Origin: an uncultured Sphingomonadales bacterium
GTDB taxonomy: Bacteria; Pseudomonadota; Alphaproteobacteria; Sphingomonadales; Sphingomonadaceae
Assembly (NCBI GenBank): GCA_903821605.1
Contig: CAIJLZ010000006.1
Location: 62,001-126,000 of the forward strand
DNA length: 64,000 bases
Direction: 5' to 3'
The stretch's first letter is position 1. Every line of letters starts with the position of its first letter. The position numbers were made by a program, and so were the translations under genes. Positions 56,237-64,000 of the stretch are shown in pieces. The notes under the pieces were generated by a model. It was not told where the DNA came from, did not search any database, and saw only the letters and a list, made by a program, of their open reading frames with translations.

Positions 56237-56529
56237 ATTCCCTTGAAGACCGTCTCGCCGCCGTGCGCCTGCGCTTTATCGCCCGGGTGCCGGATGAAAT
56301 CGCCGAATTTGAGGCCGGGCTGGCGGCGTTGATGACGCAGGTCGACACGGCGCGGCCGATGCTTGCCGATCAGGCGCACAAGCTGGCGGGCGGTGCCGGT
56401 ATGCTCGGCTTTCAGGAAATCGGTGGCATGGCATCGGCGGTTGATCGCGCTATTCGCCGCGACGGGGCATCCGTTGTGGAGATCAGGGAACGGGTGGAGC
56501 AGTTGTTGATGGCGTTGCGGGCGCTGTGA
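56233..56529 (+). CDS. Histidine phosphotransfer (Hpt) domain protein
   Basis: A 98-residue four-helix protein with the Hpt signature QAHKLAGGAGMLGF; the phosphorylated His is at about residue 49. The helices before it (RLRFIARVPDEIAEFEAGL) and after it (VEIRERVEQLLMALRAL) fit the family. It would relay phosphate between a histidine kinase and response regulator; none is in the window. GTG 56224 is an alternative start. Its last 47 bases overlap the convergent AI-2E transporter gene. Confidence 0.82.
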   Translation: MNSLEDRLAAVRLRFIARVPDEIAEFEAGLAALMTQVDTARPMLADQAHKLAGGAGMLGFQEIGGMASAVDRAIRRDGASVVEIRERVEQLLMALRAL

Positions 56530-57601
56530 TCGCCTCGGCGGGGGGTGCATCGCCCTCGTCATGGCGCGCGTCGATGCGGTCGCGCCAAATATCCAGCAGG
56601 GTCAGCGTGCCAGCCACGATCACCGGACCCAGCACCACACCGGGTGAACCGAACAGCACCAGCCCACCGATGATGGCGATGAAGGCGGGCATTGAGTGCA
56701 GCGCCAGCCGTCGTCCGACCAAAATCGGATAGAGGACGTTATCGACCAGCCCGACCACAATCAGCCCCCAACTGGTCAGCAAGGCGGCGGAGATAAAGTC
56801 GCCCTTCATCGCCAGCACAAACGCCGCCGGGGCCCAGATCAGGAACGCGCCGAGAAACGGCACCACCGCCAATAGACCCATGACCACGCCCCAGAACAGG
56901 GGAGAGGGCAGGCCGAGCCACCAGAACATCAGCCCGCCCAGCACCCCCTGCAAGGCCGCCACCACCGCCGTGCCGTAAACAGTGGCGAACACCGTGCTGT
57001 TGATCCGCTCGACCAAGGTTGTGAATTCGTTCGGGCGCAAGGTGCTTAACCGTTCCGTCGCGGCGAGCGCCTGATCATGGTCGCGCAAAATATAGAACAG
57101 GAAATAGAAGGTCAGCAGCAGGTTGACCACGCTTGCGACCGAACCTTGCAGCACGCTCGCGCTCCAATTGCCCAACAGGCCGGTGACACCCTGGATCAGG
57201 GCATAAATATCGACATGCGTCATGATCCAGCGGATCAGCGGGGCAAAAGCGGGATGTTGCCCGGCCAGCGTGGTCCATGTTCCCGGCTGCATCGCGTCGC
57301 TCAGCAGATTGCCGCTCGCGATCACCTCGTTGATCAACGTGCTGGATATCATCACCATCGGGATCACGACGAAACCGGCGGCGATGATCACGGTCAGGCT
57401 CGTGGCGATGGCGGCGTTTGGCACCCGGCGACATAATTGCGCCTGCAACGGCCGGAACAGCACGGCGAGCGTCACCGACCAGACAATCGCCGAGAGAAAG
57501 GGCAGTGCGATCAGATAGCAAAGCACAATGCCCAAGATCAGCCCGGCCGTGAGGACCGCCATCGCATAATATCTCGGCAAGGGTAGATGATCGTTGGCCA
57601 A
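56483..57601 (-). CDS. AI-2E family transporter (putative permease)
   Basis: A 372-residue integral membrane protein. Two N-terminal hydrophobic helices, a long soluble segment, then clustered helices with LLTFYFLFYILRDHD, FWGVVMGLLAVVPFLGAFLIWAPAA, and GLVLFGSPGVVLGPVIVAGTL, the family signature. Members export autoinducer-2 or act as cation exchangers; substrate unknown here. TTG 57601 gives the full N-terminus; ATG 57562 is an alternative. The hydrophilic Pro/Ala tail overlaps the Hpt gene. Confidence 0.87.
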   Translation of the reverse strand: MANDHLPLPRYYAMAVLTAGLILGIVLCYLIALPFLSAIVWSVTLAVLFRPLQAQLCRRVPNAAIATSLTVIIAAGFVVIPMVMISSTLINEVIASGNLLSDAMQPGTWTTLAGQHPAFAPLIRWIMTHVDIYALIQGVTGLLGNWSASVLQGSVASVVNLLLTFYFLFYILRDHDQALAATERLSTLRPNEFTTLVERINSTVFATVYGTAVVAALQGVLGGLMFWWLGLPSPLFWGVVMGLLAVVPFLGAFLIWAPAAFVLAMKGDFISAALLTSWGLIVVGLVDNVLYPILVGRRLALHSMPAFIAIIGGLVLFGSPGVVLGPVIVAGTLTLLDIWRDRIDARHDEGDAPPAEAITAPATPSTTAPPVP

Positions 57602-57699
57602 GGCAATTCCCGTATCAGTCGGCGCCGGGACACTGACGCAACATCAACGGTGAGCTTAACCGAAGCCGCGTGCAGGCGCGAGCCCCTTTCCGATCAGGG

Positions 57700-58080
57700 T
57701 CAGCGCACCCGCAGACTGGGCCGCTTACAGTCGCTATCGGGCTGGAACTGGGGTGCGACTTCCCATTTCAGGGGAGCTTCAGCCGCTGGTGTCGCGGCCG
57801 GTTCGGCGGCCATCGGGACATCGAGCAGCACGCCGAAGTTGCGGTGATGCACCCAGCGCACGACGCCGGTGAGGGTGATGCCATCCGCGAAGGAAAAGGT
57901 CACCGCCTCGCCACGAAAAGGTGGTTGCGAATGGGTGATCGCACCGATGCCGAGTGCCGACATGTTGCGGATCACGATTTTGTGCAACGGCAGCCGCTTG
58001 CTCGACATTTGGCCCAGCAGCAGCCGCTTGTGCCGGGTTTCTCGTTGCTCAGTCTCTTCTGTGGTTTGATCGTTACGCAC
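57700..58080 (-). CDS. PilZ domain protein (single)
   Basis: A 126-residue protein. The PilZ pattern includes an Arg cluster RETRHKR near the N-terminus and NMSALG (N-x-S-x-x-G) at about 39-44, followed by beta strands (ITHSQPPFRGEAVTFSF, GVVRWVHHRNFGV). The first c-di-GMP motif is RxxR rather than RxxxR, so binding may be weak. GTG 58080 has AGGA upstream; the frame is open to 58128. Upstream PilZ gene is on the same strand 146 bases away. Confidence 0.75.
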   Translation of the reverse strand: MRNDQTTEETEQRETRHKRLLLGQMSSKRLPLHKIVIRNMSALGIGAITHSQPPFRGEAVTFSFADGITLTGVVRWVHHRNFGVLLDVPMAAEPAATPAAEAPLKWEVAPQFQPDSDCKRPSLRVR

Positions 58081-58225
58081 TGATAATATCCTCGCCCTGT
58101 TGCCCCAGACAGGTATGCAACCGGACAATGAGGCGTCCGGCGGATTGCCAATTTGCGAAATCGATCATCGGCAACATCATGTCATTGCCACGAAAAGGTT
58201 AATAATATCCCTATTATGGAGGATG

Positions 58226-58858
58226 TTACTCGTTTGAAGGGGCATGATCATCGCGCAGCCGGCGGAAGCGTTCATAGGCCCAGCCTGCCAGTTCCGAGAA
58301 TTTGATCTGGCGAAAAAAGGCCAGACCCACCCGACCGGCATGTTTCCAACAGACATGGGCCCGGCGCGAATCCAGCCCATCCACCACCAGCATAATTTCC
58401 TGCCCGACGGTGAGGAAATCGGCGACGATCTTGGCGCCGCCTTGGGAAATATCGATCACCGGCACGCGGAAACCAGTGGGGCCGAGGTGAAGATCGGCTT
58501 CGCAGGCGACGGATAGACGAGGGGCGCGCTGCACCTTGCCGTCGATGATCCGGCGCGCAATCTGTTGCAGCACCTGCTGGACATCAATCGGCTGATCGAA
58601 GTGGACGCCCATCTGGCCCTGATTTGACCAGACGACATGTCCGTTGAGCTGGACCGCGCTGTTCATGTCGATTTCGATCACGCTGCCCGGTTGGACGTCG
58701 CCCGGGACGTCGCCCATCAACCCGCCAGCCGAAATATTGCGCACGAGACAAAGACCCTCACACCCCTCGACGCGAAAGACGACGGGCCGGAAAACGCGCG
58801 TGTATCGTTCGGACGATCGTTGATTGGGGTCAGGGTAAATACCCGACTGGAAATTCAT
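58226..58858 (-). CDS. Tandem PilZ domain protein
   Basis: A 210-residue protein with two PilZ domains. Domain 1 has RxxxR (Arg14-SSE-Arg18) and NISAGG at 41-46, a complete c-di-GMP motif. Domain 2 (from about 111) has RAPR and DISQGG at 136-141, so its first motif is degenerate. The C-terminal GRVGLAFFRQI matches the PilZ ending. It probably senses c-di-GMP through domain 1. ATG 58858; no signal or membrane segment. Confidence 0.87.
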   Translation of the reverse strand: MNFQSGIYPDPNQRSSERYTRVFRPVVFRVEGCEGLCLVRNISAGGLMGDVPGDVQPGSVIEIDMNSAVQLNGHVVWSNQGQMGVHFDQPIDVQQVLQQIARRIIDGKVQRAPRLSVACEADLHLGPTGFRVPVIDISQGGAKIVADFLTVGQEIMLVVDGLDSRRAHVCWKHAGRVGLAFFRQIKFSELAGWAYERFRRLRDDHAPSNE

Positions 58859-59135
58859 GCACTGTCCTCATTTGACATGGCGTTGAGTGTCCCTTGGTAT
58901 TTACGCGCACCGTCCTGAAGCGCGTAGGATGCCAGCAAGGGTTGAAGGAATTCTTAAATATATCTGCATTTGGGACCGGATCGGCGCGATTCCCGACGGG
59001 TGCGTCCATCTTTGGTTGTGCAAAGCAGCATAAGTCTGTACCGGGACGGGCAGAAAGGCATGGCGCCCCGCCAGTTCGGCGAGGGGTGCCGGCCGACAGA
59101 ACGGAATCTCCCTTGCTAGAAATGAATTATTGATC

Positions 59136-61088
59136 ATGGCGTTTGATGCTATTCTCCCGGCCTTGGCCGAAGCTTTGGCTGCACGCGGCTATGACGCGCT
59201 CACCCCTGTCCAGTCCGCCGTGATCGAACCAGAGGCGGTTGGCCGCGACCTTGTCGTTTCGGCACAGACCGGCTCCGGCAAGACGGTGGCGTTCGGCTTG
59301 GCGATGGCGGGCGAATTGCTGGATGAAACCGGCAAGGCCCCGCCGCCTGCCGCGCCGCTCGCGCTCATCATTGCGCCGACGCGCGAATTGGCATTGCAGG
59401 TCAGCCGCGAATTTATCTGGCTTTATGGCCCGACCGGCGCGCGCATCGCGACCTGCGTCGGCGGCATGGATGCCTCCAAGGAACGCCGTGCGCTTAATCA
59501 GGGTGCACAGGTGGTGGTGGGCACGCCGGGTCGTCTGCGCGACCATCTCGAACGCGGCGCGCTCAACCTGTCGGCACTGCGCGCGGTCGTGCTTGATGAA
59601 GCGGACGAAATGCTCGACATGGGCTTCCGCGAAGACCTTGAAGAAATTCTCGATGCGACGCCGGATGGCCGCCGCACCCTGTTGTTCTCGGCGACCATGC
59701 CGCAGTCGATTGTCGCGCTTGCCCGGCGTTACCAGAAGGATGCGCTGCGCATCTCGACCGTGACGGACGCGCGCGGCCATGGCGATATCAGCTATCAGGC
59801 GGTGACGGTCGCCCCAGCCGATATCGAACATGCGGTGGTCAACCTGTTGCGCCTGCACGATGCGCCGACGGCCATGCTGTTTTGCGCGACCCGTGACAAT
59901 GTCCGCCACTTGCATGCCAGCCTGACCGAACGCGGTTTCGGCGCGGTTGCGCTGTCGGGCGAGCATAGCCAGAACGAGCGCAACGCCGCATTACAGGCGC
60001 TGCGCGATCGCCGCGCGCGGGTTTGCGTCGCGACCGACGTCGCCGCACGCGGGATCGATTTGCCGAGCCTGTCGCTCGTCATCCATGTTGAACTGCCGCG
60101 CGACGCAGAAACATTGCAGCACCGTTCGGGCCGTACCGGCCGTGCGGGCAAGAAGGGCGTCGCCGTGCTGCTGGTGCCCTATCCACGCCGCCGTCGGGTG
60201 GAAATGATGCTGCGCGGGGCTAAGATTGCCGCCGAATGGGTCAGCCCGCCGACACCGGATGATATCCGCGCCGCAGATCATGAGCGCTTGCTCACGGCCC
60301 TGTTGCAGCCGGTGGAGATTGAGGAAGAAGATCGGGCGTTGGCTGAAAAGCTGATGGCTGAAAAGTCGCCTGAAGACATCGCCGGTCTGCTTGTTCGCGC
60401 CCATCGCGCCAGCCTGCCAGCACCCGAAGAACTGATCGACGTCAGCGCCGGTCTTCCCGCCCGTCCCGATGGCCCGCGTCCGGGCTTTGAAGACACGGTG
60501 TGGTTCCGGATGGATATTGGTCGTCGCCAGAATGCCGATCCGCGCTGGGTGTTGCCGTTGCTGTGCCGTCGCGGTCACATCACCCGCAGCGAAATCGGCG
60601 CGATCCGGATCGCCGCCAATGAGACGATGTTCGAGGTCACGCGCCAGATTGCTGATCGCTTTGCACAGGCCGTGCAGCGCACCGCGACGGATGCCGATGA
60701 TGAAGGCAGCGTGCGGATTGAGGCGATGGACGGCAAGCCGCGTGAGGAAGCCAAGCGCAACCGGCGCGAGGACAATGCGGCTGGCCAGCATGAGGCTCGG
60801 CCTTATCGTAAGACCTTGACCCCCCAGACTGGCGGCCCGCGTCCGTCGCAGGGCGCAGGCGGCCCCCGTTCGGCGTCTTCCGGCGGTCCGCGTTCCGGCC
60901 CGTCGGCTGGCCCGCGTTCAGGCCCGTCGGGCGGCCCACGTCCGCCTTATGGTGCCGGTGGCCCGCGCAAGGGTCCGCCCGGTGCCGGTGGCAAGCCCTA
61001 TGCGGGTGGCGGTGGCGGCAAGCCCTATGCGGGTGGCGGTGGCGGCAAGCCTGCTCGTCCTGGTGGCGGTAACAAGCGCCCGCGCTGA
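59136..61088 (+). CDS. DEAD-box RNA helicase with DbpA-type RNA-binding domain and Gly-rich tail
   Basis: A 650-residue helicase. Q motif near GYDALTPVQSAVI, Walker A AQTGSGKT (43-50), PTREL, DEAD (154-157), SAT (185-187) and HRSGRTGRAGKKG are all intact. About residue 450-515 is a DbpA-like RNA-binding domain (WFRMDIGRRQNADPRWVLPL..., ITRSEIGAIRI). The last 85 residues are Gly/Pro/Ser/Arg repeats with GGPRSGPS and KPYAGGGGG. It probably acts in ribosome assembly or RNA turnover. A 277-base AT-rich leader region (58859-59135) precedes it with no gene seen. Confidence 0.93.
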   Translation: MAFDAILPALAEALAARGYDALTPVQSAVIEPEAVGRDLVVSAQTGSGKTVAFGLAMAGELLDETGKAPPPAAPLALIIAPTRELALQVSREFIWLYGPTGARIATCVGGMDASKERRALNQGAQVVVGTPGRLRDHLERGALNLSALRAVVLDEADEMLDMGFREDLEEILDATPDGRRTLLFSATMPQSIVALARRYQKDALRISTVTDARGHGDISYQAVTVAPADIEHAVVNLLRLHDAPTAMLFCATRDNVRHLHASLTERGFGAVALSGEHSQNERNAALQALRDRRARVCVATDVAARGIDLPSLSLVIHVELPRDAETLQHRSGRTGRAGKKGVAVLLVPYPRRRRVEMMLRGAKIAAEWVSPPTPDDIRAADHERLLTALLQPVEIEEEDRALAEKLMAEKSPEDIAGLLVRAHRASLPAPEELIDVSAGLPARPDGPRPGFEDTVWFRMDIGRRQNADPRWVLPLLCRRGHITRSEIGAIRIAANETMFEVTRQIADRFAQAVQRTATDADDEGSVRIEAMDGKPREEAKRNRREDNAAGQHEARPYRKTLTPQTGGPRPSQGAGGPRSASSGGPRSGPSAGPRSGPSGGPRPPYGAGGPRKGPPGAGGKPYAGGGGGKPYAGGGGGKPARPGGGNKRPR

Positions 61089-61093
61089 TCGCG

Positions 61094-61546
61094 ATGGTGG
61101 CGATCCTCGTCGATGCCGATGCCTGCCCGGTCAAGGAGGAGATCTATAAGGTCGCCTTCCGCCAGAATGTGTCGGTGATGATCGTGAGCAATAGCCCGAT
61201 CCGCATCCCCGCCCATCCGTTGATTGGGCGGACCATCGTCAGCGATGGCTTTGACGCGGCGGACGACTGGATCGCAGAGCGCGCCGATGCGGAGACGGTG
61301 GTGGTGACGGCGGATATTCTGCTGGCTGATCGCTGTCTCAAGGCCGGGGCGAGCGTGATCGCGCCGACCGGCAAGCCTTTCACCATGGCGTCGATCGGGA
61401 CGGCGATTGCGACCCGTGCGATCATGGCGGATCTGCGTGCCGGGGGGGATGCGATTGGCGGCCCTGCACCCTTTGCCAAAACCGATCGGTCGCGTTTTTT
61501 GTCGGCGCTGGATGAAGTGTTGGGCAGGTTGAAACGCAGCCGCTGA
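61094..61546 (+). CDS. YaiI/YqxD family protein (DUF188)
   Basis: A 150-residue protein: MVAILVDADACPVKEEIYKVA, VSNSPIRIP, VVTADILLADRCLKAGA and the closing RSRFLSALDEVLGRL match the family. It has a PIN-like nuclease fold pattern with Asp7/Asp9 near the start; function uncertain. It starts 5 bases after the helicase stop, so it is probably cotranscribed. Confidence 0.92.
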   Translation: MVAILVDADACPVKEEIYKVAFRQNVSVMIVSNSPIRIPAHPLIGRTIVSDGFDAADDWIAERADAETVVVTADILLADRCLKAGASVIAPTGKPFTMASIGTAIATRAIMADLRAGGDAIGGPAPFAKTDRSRFLSALDEVLGRLKRSR

Positions 61547-61550
61547 GTTT

Positions 61551-61603
61551 CATTGTGTTACAAATTTATAATTTAAGTTAATATATGATTTTGCTTCACC
61601 GCT
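61551..61603 (+). promoter_or_regulatory. AT-rich promoter region of the TadE/TadG pair
   Basis: A 53-base AT-rich stretch in a GC-rich genome, containing TATAAT at 61567-61572, lies upstream of TadE. No -35 box with normal spacing is clear. Confidence 0.4.
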
Positions 61604-61625
61604 CATCCAGCTGGGAAACATGATC

Positions 61626-62099
61626 ATGACAAAGAGCCTCAGGCTGCAGCGAGGCATTGCCGGGCGTCCCGACCAGCGTGGGCTTGCGGTCGCCGAGTTC
61701 GGCCTGGTCTTTCCGATCTTCGTGCTGATTACCTTTGCCATTATCGAGATCGGCTTCGGCCTGTTCAACAAATATGTCCTCTCGAACGCGGCCGCCAAGG
61801 CAGCGCGCGCGGCGACGGTCTATAAGAACGCCAAACTGGGAAGTGAGGCGCAGACCCTCGTGACGAGCGAGGTCACGGCCTATTGTGCCAGTAATCTGAT
61901 CACCTTCGGATCAAGCAATACCCCGGTAGCGACCGCGACATGGTCGCCAAGCGTCGGTTCGTCCAGCACGGTGCCGTTCCTGACCAAGCTGACGGTGACG
62001 GTGTCCTATCAATATAATGGACTGATTCTGCCGCGCCTGCTGGGATTGACGGGCAATGCGCTGACGTTGTCCGAAGCCGTGATCATGTACAATGAATAG
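61626..62099 (+). CDS. TadE-like pilus assembly protein
   Basis: A 157-residue protein with the TadE N-terminus: RGLAVAEFGLVFPIFVLITF hydrophobic helix with a Glu near its start. This is the class of pseudopilin-like proteins of Flp/Tad secretion systems, processed by prepilin peptidase. The rest is a Ser/Thr-rich periplasmic domain. ATG 61620 is an alternative start. TadG follows with an 8-base overlap; no other tad gene is in the window. Confidence 0.84.
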   Translation: MTKSLRLQRGIAGRPDQRGLAVAEFGLVFPIFVLITFAIIEIGFGLFNKYVLSNAAAKAARAATVYKNAKLGSEAQTLVTSEVTAYCASNLITFGSSNTPVATATWSPSVGSSSTVPFLTKLTVTVSYQYNGLILPRLLGLTGNALTLSEAVIMYNE

Positions 62100-63192
62100 C
62101 CGCCTGCCTCTCCCCCGCCATCTCGGGCGGCGGCGGTCGGACCAACGCGGCGCGGTCATCCTCTGGGCGGCAGCGGCGCTGGGCATGTTTCTGACGGTCG
62201 CGGCGTTCGTGATCGACATCGGCTATGTTTTCATGACCAAGAGCCAGTTGCAGAACGCCGCCGATGCTGGGGCCTCCAAGGGCGCAACCTTATTATATTA
62301 TCGCGCGGATGTGACGGGCGATGGCGTCCCCGATCCGATGACCTATGACATGGTGGTGTCGGGCAGTTATGTGCAGCCGAATTTCACGCTGGCCGAGGCC
62401 CATGCGACGGCCAATGCCACCGAAAATAGCGCCGAGAAGCGGCTGGTGGCGACCAGTGATGTCGTGGCTGAGGGCGGCTGCTGGAACACGGCGGCGGCAT
62501 CTGGACAAAGCGCGTGGATTGCCAAATCGGCCTCAGGCTGCCTCAACGACGGCAAGATTTTTCCGGCGATGCGGGTCACGGTGACGCGGTTGAGCGTGAT
62601 CCTCTTTTTCGAGCGATTGATCGGTCTCGGCACGGCGACGGTCGAGACGCAGGCTATTGCTTTGGTCAAGAGCCCCGGCTCGGTCGGGTCCGGCATGATG
62701 CTGCCCATCGCATTTGATGAACAGGCCTATCTCGGCACACGGGTTGCGCCGCTTGATCCACTCTATATCGCTGAAGACCAAGCCATTCGTGACGGTGGCT
62801 ATTGGGCAACATTGGTTTCCAATGCATCGGCAAGCTATATCCGTGATGTGATCTACGGCAATGTGTCGCAGGCAGGTGCCAGCGTCGGCGATCCCATGGC
62901 GGTGTCCGATAGCGCGAAGGACGTTGCCTATCAGGCATTTGTTGATTGCGTCACGAACACGGCGCTCGCCTGCCATGCCCGCGTGCAGCAGGCGGTGCTG
63001 CCTATTACCCGGCGGATCGACAATGTGACGGCGACCATCATTGGTTTTGCATGTGTTCGCATTGCCAGCGCGCAGTCGGGCGGTACCAACAGTAAGCTCG
63101 TTTTCTATCCGAACACCGGCTGCATGGTGGCACAATCGCCGGTGGCGGGGATTTATGCGGGCACGACGGACGGAACCCGGATGGTGTTTTGA
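62092..63192 (+). CDS. TadG-like pilus assembly protein
   Basis: A 366-residue protein with the Tad N-terminal signature: DQRGAVILWAAAALGMF, a single hydrophobic helix, then VIDIGYVFMTKSQLQNAADAGA. The large C-terminal extracytoplasmic region has several Cys and is presumably exported. It starts 8 bases before the TadE stop, so translation is coupled. A strong terminator follows 57 bases after its stop. Confidence 0.86.
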   Translation: MNSRLPLPRHLGRRRSDQRGAVILWAAAALGMFLTVAAFVIDIGYVFMTKSQLQNAADAGASKGATLLYYRADVTGDGVPDPMTYDMVVSGSYVQPNFTLAEAHATANATENSAEKRLVATSDVVAEGGCWNTAAASGQSAWIAKSASGCLNDGKIFPAMRVTVTRLSVILFFERLIGLGTATVETQAIALVKSPGSVGSGMMLPIAFDEQAYLGTRVAPLDPLYIAEDQAIRDGGYWATLVSNASASYIRDVIYGNVSQAGASVGDPMAVSDSAKDVAYQAFVDCVTNTALACHARVQQAVLPITRRIDNVTATIIGFACVRIASAQSGGTNSKLVFYPNTGCMVAQSPVAGIYAGTTDGTRMVF

Positions 63193-63249
63193 GTGCAACG
63201 GTGCGGCGTATCCGTATCGTGATGTGTGATGTCGCCAACGCCCAAACGA

Positions 63250-63275
63250 AAAACCCCGCCCGAAGGCGGGGTTTT
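63250..63275. terminator. Intrinsic bidirectional terminator
   Basis: AAAACCCCGCC-CGAA-GGCGGGGTTTT, a perfect 11-bp stem with tetraloop. It ends the TadE/TadG transcript on the plus strand and the tRNA-Pro/reductase direction on the minus strand. Confidence 0.9.
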
Positions 63276-63302
63276 ATGCAACATCAAGATGTTGGAAGAA
63301 GT

Positions 63303-63379
63303 TGGTCGGGGAAAGAGGATTCGAACCTCCGGCCCCTGCCTCCCGAAGACAGTGCTCTACCAGGCTGAGCTATTCCCCG
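63303..63379 (-). tRNA. tRNA-Pro (anticodon CGG)
   Basis: Minus-strand cloverleaf: acceptor CGGGGAA/TTCCCCG, D-arm GCTC...GAGC, anticodon stem CTGTC/GGCAG with loop TTCGGGA, T-arm GGAGG-TTCGAAT-CCTCT (one wobble), discriminator A and encoded CCA (63303-63305). It reads CCG codons. Confidence 0.95.
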
Positions 63380-63446
63380 ACCGAGCCAGTGAGCGAACCC
63401 ACTGGTGAAGCAGTGGGGTGGCCATTAGGCAGAGATCGGCTTGGGG

Positions 63447-64000
63447 TCAAGCGTCTTTGGCGGCGATCATGTCTTTCACATGCACAAATTTCTCACGCGG
63501 GGCGTCGGTACGGGCCCGCGCGACCTCTGCGGCATCGATGGATTGCCAGTCGGAAAAACTCACCACGTCAAGCTGGCGTGCGGAAATCAGGGATTCCAGC
63601 CCGGTGCGCCCTGGCTTGCCACCGGCAACCGGCAGATCGGCAAGGATCTGATCGGCGATGAACACACCATCGGGCTTGTTGGTGCCAATTGTCCCGCTCG
63701 GGCCGCGCCGTGCCCAGCCGACGCAATAGAGACCGGGTAGGATTCGCCCGTCATCATTGGCGAAGCGTCCGCTATTGTCGTCATAGGGCACGCCGGGAAT
63801 ATGGGGCGTGCGATAGCCGATACAACTCACCACCAACCCGCAGGAGATGGCATAGGTCTCGCCGGTGCCGACGGCTTGCAGGCGGTGATCCAGCCGGGTG
63901 CGTTCCACGATCATGCGCTCGACCTTGCCATCGCCCTCAATGGCGAGGGGCTTGGCGAAAAAGTCGAAGGCGATGCTGACCGGCTTGCCCCCGGCAGGGG
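63447..64000 (-). CDS. FprA-like ferredoxin-NADP(+) reductase, C-terminal part (partial, cut by window edge)
   Basis: At least 183 residues of the C-terminal part, still open at base 64000. Recognisable are FDFFAKPLAIEGDGKVE, then VSCIGYRTPHIPGVPYDD, and YCVGWARRGPSGTIGTNKPD, which carries the FAD-binding G-W-x-x-R-G-P-x-G-x-I motif of adrenodoxin-reductase/FprA-type enzymes. They move electrons between NADPH and ferredoxin. The N-terminal FAD and NADP domains lie beyond the window. Confidence 0.9.
   Translation of the reverse strand, partial: PAGGKPVSIAFDFFAKPLAIEGDGKVERMIVERTRLDHRLQAVGTGETYAISCGLVVSCIGYRTPHIPGVPYDDNSGRFANDDGRILPGLYCVGWARRGPSGTIGTNKPDGVFIADQILADLPVAGGKPGRTGLESLISARQLDVVSFSDWQSIDAAEVARARTDAPREKFVHVKDMIAAKDA

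Noticed and set aside
63302-63661. Plus-strand open frame of 119 residues (VGERGFEPPAPASRRQ...)
   Set aside because: Starts in the antisense of tRNA-Pro, the classic spurious motif, and runs antisense to the reductase gene.

Overview
The window is GC-rich chromosomal DNA from an alphaproteobacterium, most likely a member of the Sphingomonadaceae. The evidence is protein content and style: plant-type glutamate-cysteine ligase, a ruvA-ruvB-ybgC string, a DUF448/YlxR gene between nusA and infB, DUF3297 and DUF4197 proteins, a CrtZ carotenoid hydroxylase, extensin-like and PilZ proteins, and several copies of an intergenic palindrome (CGTCA-CC/TG-CTGAAC-TTG...) of the kind common in this family. 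I found no rRNA, prophage, integrase, IS transposase or CRISPR. The content is mainly housekeeping core genome; the unusual material lies in repeats, broken gene order and small accessory genes.

Layout. 0-5.6 kb: ribosome rescue (ArfB), an extensin-like lipoprotein, a TIGR02466-type oxygenase, a zinc alcohol dehydrogenase, a KstD/fumarate-reductase-type flavoprotein and a ParDE-type toxin-antitoxin pair. 5.6-10 kb: tRNA-Val, HU, RarA and PurL. 10-17 kb: tRNA-Leu, trigger factor with an unusual tail, a GT2 glycosyltransferase, ClpP, UbiA, RsmE and GshA. 17-24 kb: YbgC-RuvB-RuvA, a 590-bp tandem repeat block, PurU, EtfAB and SucC. 24-34.4 kb: CrtZ, a PlsC-like acyltransferase, an M16 peptidase, TadA, ZapE, a PaaI-type thioesterase, SdhB, PlsY and DprA. 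34.6-42.5 kb: the TCA/2-oxoglutarate dehydrogenase run mdh-sucD-sucA-sucB-lpd, with a frameshifted GIY-YIG gene wedged between sucB and lpd. 42.6-51.6 kb: a DUF4197 lipoprotein, PriA, and the translation/transcription operon rimP-nusA-DUF448-infB-rbfA. 51.7-56 kb: an adenosine-kinase-like PfkB kinase, low-complexity repeats, cysteine synthase, DUF3297, tRNA-Ala and an SDR. 56-59 kb: a small signalling group (Hpt, AI-2E transporter, two PilZ proteins). 59-64 kb: DEAD-box helicase, YaiI, a TadE/TadG pair, tRNA-Pro and the 3' part of an FprA-like ferredoxin-NADP reductase cut by the window edge.

Functional links: sucC, sdhB and mdh-sucD-sucA-sucB-lpd are pieces of one pathway split into three places within 20 kb. 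etfAB feeds electrons to the quinone pool, UbiA makes ubiquinone, and sdhB reduces it. tig and clpP keep their family neighbourhood, but clpX is absent and a glycosyltransferase lies between them.

Most notable non-gene structure: a 253-bp tandem duplication containing the dispersed palindrome; at least seven other full, half or copy-number instances of that palindrome, with two hairpin subtypes that differ by compensating bases; a perfect terminator for clpP embedded in the coding sequence of convergent ubiA; and a 15-residue leader ORF coupled by a GTGA overlap to the Hpt gene.
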